NCBI GenBank assembly: GCA_003242605.1
Contig: QGUZ01000326.1
Location: 1-5,496 of the forward strand
Source: Actinomycetota bacterium
GTDB taxonomy: Bacteria; Actinomycetota; Actinomycetes; Streptosporangiales; Streptosporangiaceae
Reading direction: 5' to 3'
DNA: 5,496 nt
The stretch's first letter is position 1. The number at the start of each line of letters is the position of its first letter. This document shows positions 1 through 5,337 of the stretch, one piece after another. A model generated the notes under the pieces. The model saw nothing but the letters and a program-made list of their open reading frames with translations, was not told where the DNA came from and did no database searches. A program made the position numbers and the translations under genes.

Positions 1-1312
1 CGCCGGAACCGGAACCACCGGCGCCGGCGCCGCCGGAGCCGTTCCCGCCGGGGGCGTTCGTGCCTGCCGGGGTGGGGGCCGCGGTGCCGGTCGGGGCCGG
101 GGTGGCGCGGTCCGTCGGGGCGGGGGTGTCGCTCGGCACGGGCGCGCCGCCGCCGGTGCCGCCGTTGTCGTCCTCGAGCGCGCCGTTGTTCCGCTCGCAG
201 GTGGCGAGGCTCGCCAGGTCACCGGTGACCTGCCCGCCGGCGCGGTCGAGCAGGGCGGCGATGCGGGCCAGGTGCCGGCTGCGCTCCTTGGCGAGCCGCT
301 GCAGCAGGGCGTCCTGGTCGGCCTGGCTCTGCGTCGCGGCGATCCGGTCGTTGACGTCGCTCTCCAGCAGCTCCATGAGGCCGAGCTCGAGCGCGACGTC
401 CGAGCGCACGGCGCGCGGGATCATGATCTGGTCGGCGACCGACGGGCAGGTGATCTGACGCGAGTTCGTCGGCGCCGGCGTGGGGGTGGCGGTGGCCGTG
501 CCGGTCGGGGTGGCGGATCCGGTCGGGGTGGCCGACGGGCTCGCCGTACCGGTGCCGGTGGCGGACGGGGACGGCGTCGGCTGCGGCGCCGGGCTCGCCG
601 TGGCGCCGGTGGCCTCCGGGGCGGCGGACGGGTTCTTGAAGGGGGCGGGCTGGGCCGCCGCGTTCGCCACGGTGAGCTCCACCGCGCCGGCGGTCGCGCC
701 CGGGTCCGGGGTGGGCACGGCCGGGTCGCCGCCGGTGCCGCCGGTGGGCGCGGCGCTCGCGGTGGCGTCCCCGGTGGGGGCGGCGGTGGGGGTCTCGGCC
801 GGGTTCTGCGTGGGGTCGCCGGTGGGGGTGGCGCCGCCGGAGGGGGCGGGGTCCACCGCGCCGCCGTTGCGGAGCGTGCAGGTGGCGAGGTCGGCGAGGT
901 TCTCCGGGAGCCTCGTCACGCCGCTGAGCGCGGTGACGATCCGCTCGATCGTGGCCGAGCGCTGGTTGGTGAGGGTGGTGAGCACCGCCTGCCGGGCCGT
1001 GGCCGCGTTCTCCGCGCCGACCGTCCTGGCGAGGCGGCGGTTGGCATCGGCGACCTGGATCTCGAGCACGCCGAGCTGCCGCGCGACGGTGCGCCGGACC
1101 GCCGCCGACACCCGGACGTCGGGCAGCGCGTCGGCCACCTTCGGGCATTCCACGGTCACCGCGACCGCGGTCCCGCCCTGGGCGCCGTCGCCCGCGCTGA
1201 ACTGTGAGGGGCTCGCCGCTTGCGACGAGCAGCCGGCCAGCGCCGCCACACCGCACGCGGTGAGCAGGCCGAGGGCCGGGGTCACCCCTCGCCGCCGCAG
1301 GTCAGGACGCAT
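1..1312 (-). CDS. Secreted lipoprotein with two tandem two-cysteine domains and Pro/Thr-rich linkers (C-terminus beyond window)
   Basis: This frame is open from ATG at 1312 to the window edge, giving 437 residues without a stop. The N-terminus is a lipoprotein signal: basic residues (RRR at 6-8), a hydrophobic stretch, and lipobox LAGC with the lipidated cysteine at residue 28. The mature protein should be anchored outside the membrane. Residues 54-154 and 287-381 are related domains: each begins with CPxVAD, carries AVR then xLGxxE, and ends LATC followed by an NG(G)A motif. Their cysteine pairs (56/145 and 289/372) could form disulfides. Both look helical. Residues 155-284 are a Pro/Thr/Ala/Gly linker with PTG and ATPT repeats; a similar tail from 382 becomes Gly/Ser-rich at the edge. 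Start choice rests on the lipobox and the AAGGGAG ribosome site. I recognise no named family. Lipoprotein export is well supported; function is unknown. Confidence 0.88.
   Translation of the reverse strand, partial: MRPDLRRRGVTPALGLLTACGVAALAGCSSQAASPSQFSAGDGAQGGTAVAVTVECPKVADALPDVRVSAAVRRTVARQLGVLEIQVADANRRLARTVGAENAATARQAVLTTLTNQRSATIERIVTALSGVTRLPENLADLATCTLRNGGAVDPAPSGGATPTGDPTQNPAETPTAAPTGDATASAAPTGGTGGDPAVPTPDPGATAGAVELTVANAAAQPAPFKNPSAAPEATGATASPAPQPTPSPSATGTGTASPSATPTGSATPTGTATATPTPAPTNSRQITCPSVADQIMIPRAVRSDVALELGLMELLESDVNDRIAATQSQADQDALLQRLAKERSRHLARIAALLDRAGGQVTGDLASLATCERNNGALEDDNGGTGGGAPVPSDTPAPTDRATPAPTGTAAPTPAGTNAPGGNGSGGAGAGGSGSG
501..532. repeat. 18-bp-period tandem repeat in the lipoprotein linker
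   Basis: The 14-mer CCGGTCGGGGTGGC occurs at 501-514 and again at 519-532, an 18-bp period that encodes two SATPTG-type hexapeptides on the minus strand. A partial third copy of the same motif lies near 89-98, inside the second Pro/Thr-rich tail. Such repeats expand and contract easily, so linker length may vary between strains. Confidence 0.7.
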
Positions 1313-1317
1313 CGAAT

Positions 1318-1326
1318 CTCTCCCTT
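1318..1326 (-). promoter_or_regulatory. Ribosome binding site of the lipoprotein gene
   Basis: Read on the minus strand this is AAGGGAGAG. Its GGAG core lies 7 bases before the ATG at 1312. It supports that start and the intact signal peptide. It begins only one base after the left arm of the inverted repeat at 1328-1366, so an RNA hairpin there could affect access to it. Confidence 0.65.
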
Positions 1327-1327
1327 G

Positions 1328-1366
1328 CGTATCTCGGATCACGTGCCCCGTCGCCTGCGAGATACG
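1328..1366. promoter_or_regulatory. 9+9 bp perfect inverted repeat before the lipoprotein gene
   Basis: CGTATCTCG at 1328-1336 is exactly complementary to CGAGATACG at 1358-1366, with a 21-base spacer that contains the palindrome CACGTG at 1340-1345. It is A/T-richer than its surroundings. It could be an operator for a dimeric regulator, with half-site centres 30 bp apart (about three helical turns), or an RNA stem in the leader next to the ribosome site. The sequence alone does not separate these. The symmetry is a direct observation; the role is inferred. Confidence 0.55.
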
Positions 1367-1408
1367 GGAGGGGTTTCCGATGTGTTCGATGCGGCGGTGA
1401 TTTTCAGG

Positions 1409-1451
1409 TTTCGTTCAGTGTTCCGTTCAGTGCCCAGTGTTCCGTTCGGTG
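1409..1451. repeat. Three 12-bp direct repeats (iteron-like) upstream of the lipoprotein gene
   Basis: Units are TTTCGTTCAGTG (1409-1420), TTCCGTTCAGTG (1421-1432) and TTCCGTTCGGTG (1440-1451). The first two abut; the third follows a 7-base spacer, CCCAGTG, which repeats the end of the unit. On the minus strand the unit reads CACTGAACGGAA. The cluster lies about 100-140 bases before the lipoprotein start, where promoter or activator sites would be expected. The copies differ by only one or two bases. I do not recognise the motif as the site of a known regulator. Confidence 0.6.
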
Positions 1452-1646
1452 CCGCCCTGTGGACCGCCCTGCGCCTTTCGGTCGGTACCGCCCTGCGGCG
1501 CGGGCGGGGCACCTCGCCCCGCACAGGGGTCGCCCCCGGCGCGCGCGGGGCCCATGGGTGTGGCAGGAGGGCGTCCGGGACGCGCCGGAGGCGACAGGCG
1601 GCGGCGCGCGGTGGGGGGTCGGCGCCGCCGGCCCTCGGCGGATGGC

Positions 1647-2990
1647 TCAGTGCGTGCCGAGCTTCTCCACGATCAGCCGGTAGAGCTGCCGCGGGCGGCC
1701 GGGCTGGGGGGTACGGTTCGGCGGAAGCGGCCACGCAAGTCCCTCGTCAACCAACGTGCGCAGCAACCGCCGGGCCGTACGCGGGGTGACGCCGAGCATC
1801 CGGCCCGCGTTCTCGGCGTCGACGACGGTGTCCCCGCCCTCCAGCTTCGCGGCGAGCCGGGACAGCACCTCCACGCCCTTGGGCTTGGCGGGCCCCGAGA
1901 CGTGGGGCGGCATCCGCGGCGGCGGCACGAGGGCTCGGCCCTCGCGGTCCACCGCGAACCCTTGGGCCTGCTTGCCCGCCTGGCTGCGGGCGAGCGCGGC
2001 GCGGGCGTGGCTCTCGGCGTCGTGCGTGGTACGGCCCATGCCGACGCCGACCTCGACCGCGAGCCCGAGCTCCTCCCGGATGCGTCCGGCGAACGGCAGC
2101 ACCCGGAACCCGTCGGTGGCCGCGTGGATCGACCCGCGGGTCGCGGTCACCAGGTAGCTGTGGTCGTCGATCGGCCACACCGCCGCGTTCATCCGGTTCG
2201 CCTCCTGCACCAGCAGGCGGTGCAGGGACAGCCGCAGCTCCTCCCGCCAGTAGCGCGGGGCGGCCCGCCGTACCGGCTCGCGGAGCGTCGGCACCTCGAT
2301 GATGATCACTGTGAGCTGCGACTCCTCGAGCCGGTGGTGGGCGCCGAGCAGCGCCGCGGTGTTGAGCGCGGTGCGCACCGCGCCGGCCGTGGGCCGGACC
2401 CGCACCACCGGCAGGCCGGCCGCCTGCAGCCGGTCGGCCACCGCGGGGATGCAGGTGAGCGCGCCGGTGGTGATGCCCTGGCGCATCAGCCGCTCGTGGT
2501 ACGCCGAGATCGTGCCGGTCGCCCCGGGCTCGTCCCGGCAGTGCACCTCGTTCGCCGGCAGGCCGAGGTCGGCGTACGCCTCCTCGACCTCGGCGCGGTT
2601 GAGCACGTCGGTGCTCACCCGGCGCGGGTCGATGCGCTCGTCGAGCGCGGCCCGGCCCAGCGCCGCGATCAGCGCCGCGCCGCTGAGCTGCACGTGCGTC
2701 GCGGGCATGGTGAGCACGCCGGCGCGGCGGGCGAGCTCGAACGGCACCGGGCTGGCGAACAGGCAGGCGTCGACGCTCGGCCCGAGCCGGAGCACCTTGT
2801 CCGCGGCCTCCTGCTCGTCCCGGTAGGCCGCCGCCACCAGGCGGCACGGCACCGGCGCCGAGTTGTGCCCCATGAGCATGACTCGCTCGACGAGGTCGTG
2901 GGGCCCGACCACGCCGATGGTGAGGTCTGGGGGCGCGCCTAAGCGTGCCCCGCGCGGAGTGTCTTCCCGCTCGACCAATGTTCGTCCCAT
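1647..2990 (-). CDS. Putative transcription regulator: PrpR_N-like sensor, degenerate GGDEF-like domain, C-terminal winged helix
   Basis: The 447-residue product is probably cytosolic: no signal peptide or membrane segment is visible. Residues about 22-215 resemble PrpR_N-type or periplasmic-binding-protein-like sensor regions: a strand TIGVVGP, then late in the domain GALTCIPAVADRLQAAGLPV followed by a pattern like the family's 'ESI..Al..A' segment. Residues 225-337 have a GGDEF-like layout, a hydrophobic strand LTVIIIEV and near the end VGVGMGRTTHDAESHARAAL, but the signature position reads IDDHS, so diguanylate cyclase activity is unlikely. Residues 372-443 look like a winged helix, with VTPRTARRLLRTLVDEG as the recognition segment and a basic GRPRQLYRL wing. 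I chose ATG 2990 over an upstream ATG at 3158 because GAAGG lies 9 bases before it and the extra 56 residues are low-complexity Arg/Pro/Ala. Ligand and targets are unknown. The winged helix is fairly secure; the sensor assignment is tentative. Confidence 0.85.
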   Translation of the reverse strand: MGRTLVEREDTPRGARLGAPPDLTIGVVGPHDLVERVMLMGHNSAPVPCRLVAAAYRDEQEAADKVLRLGPSVDACLFASPVPFELARRAGVLTMPATHVQLSGAALIAALGRAALDERIDPRRVSTDVLNRAEVEEAYADLGLPANEVHCRDEPGATGTISAYHERLMRQGITTGALTCIPAVADRLQAAGLPVVRVRPTAGAVRTALNTAALLGAHHRLEESQLTVIIIEVPTLREPVRRAAPRYWREELRLSLHRLLVQEANRMNAAVWPIDDHSYLVTATRGSIHAATDGFRVLPFAGRIREELGLAVEVGVGMGRTTHDAESHARAALARSQAGKQAQGFAVDREGRALVPPPRMPPHVSGPAKPKGVEVLSRLAAKLEGGDTVVDAENAGRMLGVTPRTARRLLRTLVDEGLAWPLPPNRTPQPGRPRQLYRLIVEKLGTH

Positions 2991-2999
2991 CTTGCGTCG

Positions 3000-3004
3000 C
3001 CTTC
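3000..3004 (-). promoter_or_regulatory. Ribosome binding site that sets the regulator start
   Basis: GAAGG on the minus strand, 9 bases before ATG 2990. It is modest, but it favours this start over the longer open frame beginning at 3158. Confidence 0.5.
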
Positions 3005-3124
3005 GGTCGAGGTGGCCGCGCCCAGCGCGCGCCGGGGCCCGCGCGGCGCTGCGACGCGGCACGGGTGCTGACACGCGGCCGCAGCCCGACGGTTGCGTCC
3101 GGGGGATTCGGTGCGATGCTCCGC

Positions 3125-3144
3125 CGCGCGGCCGTGGCCGCGCG
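3125..3144. other. Near-perfect 20-bp GC palindrome in the regulator leader
   Basis: CGCGCGGCC (3125-3133) and GGCCGCGCG (3136-3144) are exact complements around a 2-base centre. In RNA this would be a very stable stem with a small loop. It could be a U-less terminator for murA, a leader structure for the regulator, or chance in GC-rich DNA. There is no T run on either side. Confidence 0.45.
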
Positions 3145-3251
3145 TCCGGTTCGGGCACCGGCGCGCGCGCCTCCGCGACACGCGGTTCCCCTCGCCGCCC
3201 GGCGTGGCTTCCTCTCCGGTCTGAGTGATAGTTCTCTTTGGAACGATCGCT

Positions 3252-3272
3252 CGTGACGGCCGAAATGTCACG
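3252..3272. promoter_or_regulatory. 6+6 bp inverted repeat, possible operator
   Basis: CGTGAC (3252-3257) pairs with GTCACG (3267-3272) across 9 bases. It lies in the A/T-richer part of the gap, about 260 bases before the regulator start. The spacing does not match a CRP-type site (11 bases separate GTGA and TCAC rather than the usual 8). An operator role, perhaps autoregulation, is inference only. Confidence 0.35.
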
Positions 3273-3377
3273 CCCGGATTTGCCGGAATACCGTTGCGGC
3301 AGGCAGTAAAGACCCGGCTGACAGGGACATTTCAGCTGGTCAGAACCGAAATTCAGGCGACGGGCCCGGATCCGCGG

Positions 3378-4643
3378 CTATGCGGAAATTTCTCGTACCA
3401 CATCCGCGCCGAGGGCCTGCAGGCGCTCGGCCACGTACGAGTGCCCGCGGTCGATGAGGTACGCCGGGGAGATGATCGTCTCGTCCTCGGCGGCGAGGCC
3501 GGCGAGCACGAGCGCGATGCCGGACCGCAGGTCGTGGGCGTCCACGGTGGTGCCGACGAGCTTGGTGGGGCCGTGCACGATGGCGCGGCTGCCCTCCACC
3601 TCGATCTTCGCGCCCATCTTGTTCAGCTCGCCGGCGAGCGCGAACCTGCCGTCGAAGATGCGCTCGTGAATGTAGCTCGTGCCGTCCGCCATCGTGGCGA
3701 GCGTCATGATCGGCGACTGCAGGTCGGTGGCGAACCCCGGGTAGGTGTCGGTGATCACGTTGATCGGCCGCAGCCGCCGGGTGCGCCGCACGTGCAGGAT
3801 CGCGCCGTCGGTGGCGAACTCCACGCCCATCTGCTCGAGCTTCCACCGCACCACGCCGAGGTGCTCCAGGCAGGCGCCGACGAGGTTCACCTCGCCGCCG
3901 GTGATCGCCGCGGCGATCGCGAACACGCCCGCGTCGAGCCGGTCCGGCATCACCGAGTACTCGACCGCGCGCAGCTCCTCCACGCCCTCGACGACGAGGA
4001 ACCCGGTGCCCGAGCCGTGGATGCGGGCGCCCATCCGCCGGAGCATGTTGATCACGTCGAGGACCTCGGGCTCCAGCGCCGCGTTCTCGATCACGGTGGT
4101 GCCCTTGGCGAGGGTGGCCGCCATGACGAGGTTCTCGGTGCCGGTGTGCGAGGGGGTGTCAAGATACAGCGGCGCGCCGGTGAGCTGCGCCGCCTTGATG
4201 TGGATCACCTCGTCGCCCTCGTCCACCACCGCGCCGAGCCGCTTGTAGCCCAGGTAGTGGAAGTCGAGCTGGCGGCTGCCGAGGTTGCAGCCGCCGATCC
4301 CCTGGATCACCGCCTCGCCCAGCCGGTGCATGAGCGCCGGCACGAACAGGACCGAGCCGCGGAAGCGCCGTGCGATCTCCCCGGGGAGCACCGGGCTGGT
4401 CAGCCGGGACGCGTCGATCACCAGGACGCGCTCGGCCTCGTGCAGCTCCACGTGCGCGCCGACGGCGCGGGCGAGCTCCACGGCCCGGCGCACGTCCTCG
4501 ATGATCGGGACGTTCCGCAGGACCGTGCGGCCCTCCGTGACGAGCAGCGCGGCCCCGATCATCGGCAGTACTGCGTTCTTCGCGCCTTGGACGAATGCGG
4601 TGCCGTTGAGGACGTTCCCACCGCGAACGCGGTAACGAACCAT
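3378..4643 (-). CDS. murA: UDP-N-acetylglucosamine 1-carboxyvinyltransferase (MurA-type enolpyruvyl transferase)
   Basis: MurA transfers enolpyruvate from phosphoenolpyruvate to UDP-GlcNAc in the cytosol, the first committed step of peptidoglycan synthesis. The product has 421 residues, a typical MurA length, and reads as the EPSP-synthase fold from end to end. Residues matching known E. coli catalytic or binding positions are present: K22-N23 in GAKNAV, R95, C119 in GGCNLGSR, R124, D307 in ATDLQSP, R333, D371-L372-R373 and R399 in LIDRG. C119 is the position alkylated by fosfomycin, so sensitivity is predicted. The segment GTENLVMAATLAKGTTVIEN is also family-typical. Divergent points are Q125 where most MurAs have proline, and SHTG (165-168) near the UDP-binding SVG position. 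ATG 4643 is chosen because GAGGAG lies 9 bases upstream and the MurA fold begins at once. This may be a second MurA paralogue rather than the housekeeping copy. Confidence 0.95.
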   Translation of the reverse strand: MVRYRVRGGNVLNGTAFVQGAKNAVLPMIGAALLVTEGRTVLRNVPIIEDVRRAVELARAVGAHVELHEAERVLVIDASRLTSPVLPGEIARRFRGSVLFVPALMHRLGEAVIQGIGGCNLGSRQLDFHYLGYKRLGAVVDEGDEVIHIKAAQLTGAPLYLDTPSHTGTENLVMAATLAKGTTVIENAALEPEVLDVINMLRRMGARIHGSGTGFLVVEGVEELRAVEYSVMPDRLDAGVFAIAAAITGGEVNLVGACLEHLGVVRWKLEQMGVEFATDGAILHVRRTRRLRPINVITDTYPGFATDLQSPIMTLATMADGTSYIHERIFDGRFALAGELNKMGAKIEVEGSRAIVHGPTKLVGTTVDAHDLRSGIALVLAGLAAEDETIISPAYLIDRGHSYVAERLQALGADVVREISA

Positions 4644-4652
4644 GTGCTGAGG

Positions 4653-4658
4653 CTCCTC
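4653..4658 (-). promoter_or_regulatory. Ribosome binding site of murA
   Basis: GAGGAG on the minus strand, 9 bases before ATG 4643. It argues against the in-frame upstream starts at 4772 and 4754, whose 43- and 37-residue extensions do not resemble MurA. Confidence 0.65.
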
Positions 4659-4710
4659 GATGAAGGGATGTGACTCGCTGGATGGGTGGGCGCCAGCCGT
4701 TCTGTTCGGG

Positions 4711-4870
4711 GTCGAGTCCGCCGCGCTCGCGTCACGCCGGTCGGCCGACGACATCCCGACGAGCCCCGGCACGGCTCCCTCTACGCCGACTGGTTCGAGT
4801 CCGCCTCACCTGTCACACGACCGCTCCCCGAGAACATTCCGATCGTGCCGCTCGGCTCCCTCACCAGACT
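4711..4870. repeat. Diverged ~80-bp tandem duplication upstream of murA
   Basis: Two blocks, about 4711-4790 and 4793-4870, align along their length. TCGAGTCCGCC occurs at 4712-4722 and 4795-4805 (offset 83). CGGCTCCCTC occurs at 4772-4781 and 4853-4862 (offset 81). Between them, ACATCCCGA (4751-4759) matches ACATTCCGA (4834-4842, offset 83). Matching blocks in the same order at nearly constant offset point to an old tandem duplication rather than isolated chance words. It falls in the presumed murA leader. Confidence 0.5.
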
Positions 4871-4873
4871 TAC

Positions 4874-4893
4874 GGGGCAACAGTAGCCCCTTT
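4874..4893. other. Small GC hairpin followed by TTT on the plus strand
   Basis: GGGGC (4874-4878) pairs with GCCCC (4886-4890) across a 7-base loop, and TTT follows at 4891-4893. As a plus-strand terminator it would be weak (5 bp stem), and no convincing plus-strand gene precedes it. Read on the minus strand it would be a minor leader stem in the murA transcript. Confidence 0.3.
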
Positions 4894-4920
4894 CAGCTGA
4901 TCACCAGGGCAATTCGCCGC

Positions 4921-5125
4921 GCTTAACCCCCTCCTGTGACTTACGGGTCTTGATCACGCTTAATCACACGATTACCCGTTGAAATGTGAGGCACTCGGCG
5001 GCGAGTGACCGTTTCTTCCATAAATGCGGCAAAGAATCGGTTTTGTACTAATCTGCTCTGCTCCGCGCCAAGAGATGGTCGGCGGAAATGCCAACAATTC
5101 GTTAAACCGTTCGTTTCGCAATGCC
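4921..5125 (-). promoter_or_regulatory. A/T-rich island with dyads and repeats, probable murA promoter region
   Basis: A+T is about 47-50% here, far above the flanking DNA, and no codon-like pattern is seen, which fits a regulatory region. It contains a CACTCG/CGAGTG stem (4992-5007, 4-base loop). ACGGGT (4943-4948) is inverted as ACCCGT (4974-4979). GACTTACGGG at 4938-4947 repeats a word at 4867-4876. Two similar words, GATCACGCTTA (4952-4962) and AATCACACGATTA (4962-4974), lie side by side. I could not settle on one -35/-10 pair; TTGCCC with TACTGT 20 bases later (about 4914-4883, minus strand) is a weak candidate just outside the island. Confidence 0.4.
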
Positions 5126-5337
5126 TCCGCGCCGCGGCGCGGCCGTGCGGCGGCTGCCGGGGCCGGGCGCCGGCGGGGCCGGTGGCCGGCGCGGCGGGGC
5201 GCGGCGGACCGGCGCGCCGAACGGCCCGGCGGCGGGGGAGGGGCGGAGCAGGGAGCGCGCGGCCGCGGCGACGGGCGGACGGATGCCGGGTGCCGCGGTT
5301 CCCGCCCGGCGCCGGTGGGCGCGCAGGGGGCACGAAA
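5126..5337. other. Very GC-rich non-coding stretch
   Basis: No gene can be supported. Frames are open on both strands only because stop codons are almost impossible at this composition; the translations are Arg/Pro/Ala/Gly-rich, and G or C dominates all three codon positions rather than the third. I see no known element in it. Confidence 0.5.

Larger units (their letters stand above)
1313..1646. other. Intergenic region between regulator and lipoprotein genes
   Basis: These 334 bases show no credible gene; the reading frames crossing them are shadows. Besides the inverted repeat and 12-bp repeats listed separately, they hold the 9-mer ACCGCCCTG at 1463-1471 and 1487-1495, with the variant GCCGCCCTG at 1451-1459. 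There are two GC hairpins without T tails: CCGCCG/CGGCGG (1625-1641, 5 bases after the regulator stop, loop of 5) and GCGGGGC/GCCCCGC (1504-1522, loop of 5). Either could end the regulator transcript, since actinobacterial terminators often lack a U tract, but neither is strong. I could not place a standard -35/-10 promoter with confidence. Confidence 0.6.
2991..3377. other. Intergenic region between murA-type gene and regulator
   Basis: These 387 bases hold no credible gene. The part nearest murA (about 3225-3370) is clearly A/T-richer and is the likely promoter region of the regulator; the part nearest the regulator (3000-3220) is very GC-rich leader-like DNA. A weak promoter candidate on the minus strand is GTGACA (3271-3266) with GATCGT 17 bases later (3248-3243), overlapping the inverted repeat at 3252-3272. 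No terminator with a U tract follows the murA stop. A short CTGAC/GTCAG pair at about 3318-3343 is too weak to call. Confidence 0.55.

Noticed and set aside
219..1256. Minus-strand open frame of 345 codons across the lipoprotein gene
   Set aside because: Its translation is Arg/Gly/His/Pro low-complexity. The neighbouring minus frame from 1312 gives a clean lipobox, two related domains and sensible linkers, so this is an off-frame shadow.
480..1400. Plus-strand open frame rich in Val/Ala/Gly
   Set aside because: It is the antisense image of the Pro/Thr linkers and domains of the lipoprotein and has no ribosome site or domain pattern of its own.
1437..2942. Plus-strand open frame of 501 codons opposite the regulator
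   Set aside because: Arg/His/Gly-rich antisense shadow, typical of GC-rich genes with high GC at the third codon position.
2991..3158. Longer regulator with 56 extra N-terminal residues starting at 3158
   Set aside because: The extension is Arg/Pro/Ala-rich, spans a GC palindrome and looks non-coding; ATG 2990 has GAAGG 9 bases upstream.
3240..3270. ECF-sigma-like GGAAC word on the plus strand
   Set aside because: No matching -10 element at fixed spacing and no plus-strand gene downstream.
3225..4673. Plus-strand open frame of 482 codons opposite murA
   Set aside because: Antisense shadow; the minus strand carries an unmistakable MurA with all catalytic residues.
4644..4772. Longer MurA starting at 4772
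   Set aside because: MurA proteins normally begin about where ATG 4643 lies, which has GAGGAG at good spacing; the extension overlaps the tandem duplication.
4790..4810. tRNA-like T-loop word GGTTCGAGTCC
   Set aside because: The flanking bases give at most three T-stem pairs, no acceptor partner for the following bases lies about 70 bases upstream, and no CCA or cloverleaf can be drawn.
4686..4886. Possible 66-residue plus-strand gene (GTG start) ending in a small hairpin
   Set aside because: No ribosome site at proper spacing, Arg-rich first half and no recognised family. The protein-like second half is discussed under the tandem duplication finding.
4927..4935. Ribosome-site-like AGGAGGGGG on the minus strand
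   Set aside because: No ATG, GTG or TTG follows at 5-12 bases, so it has no gene to serve.
4941..5021. 26-codon minus-strand peptide frame upstream of murA
   Set aside because: No ribosome site, and its third codon positions are not GC-rich as in the real genes here; it lies in the probable promoter island.
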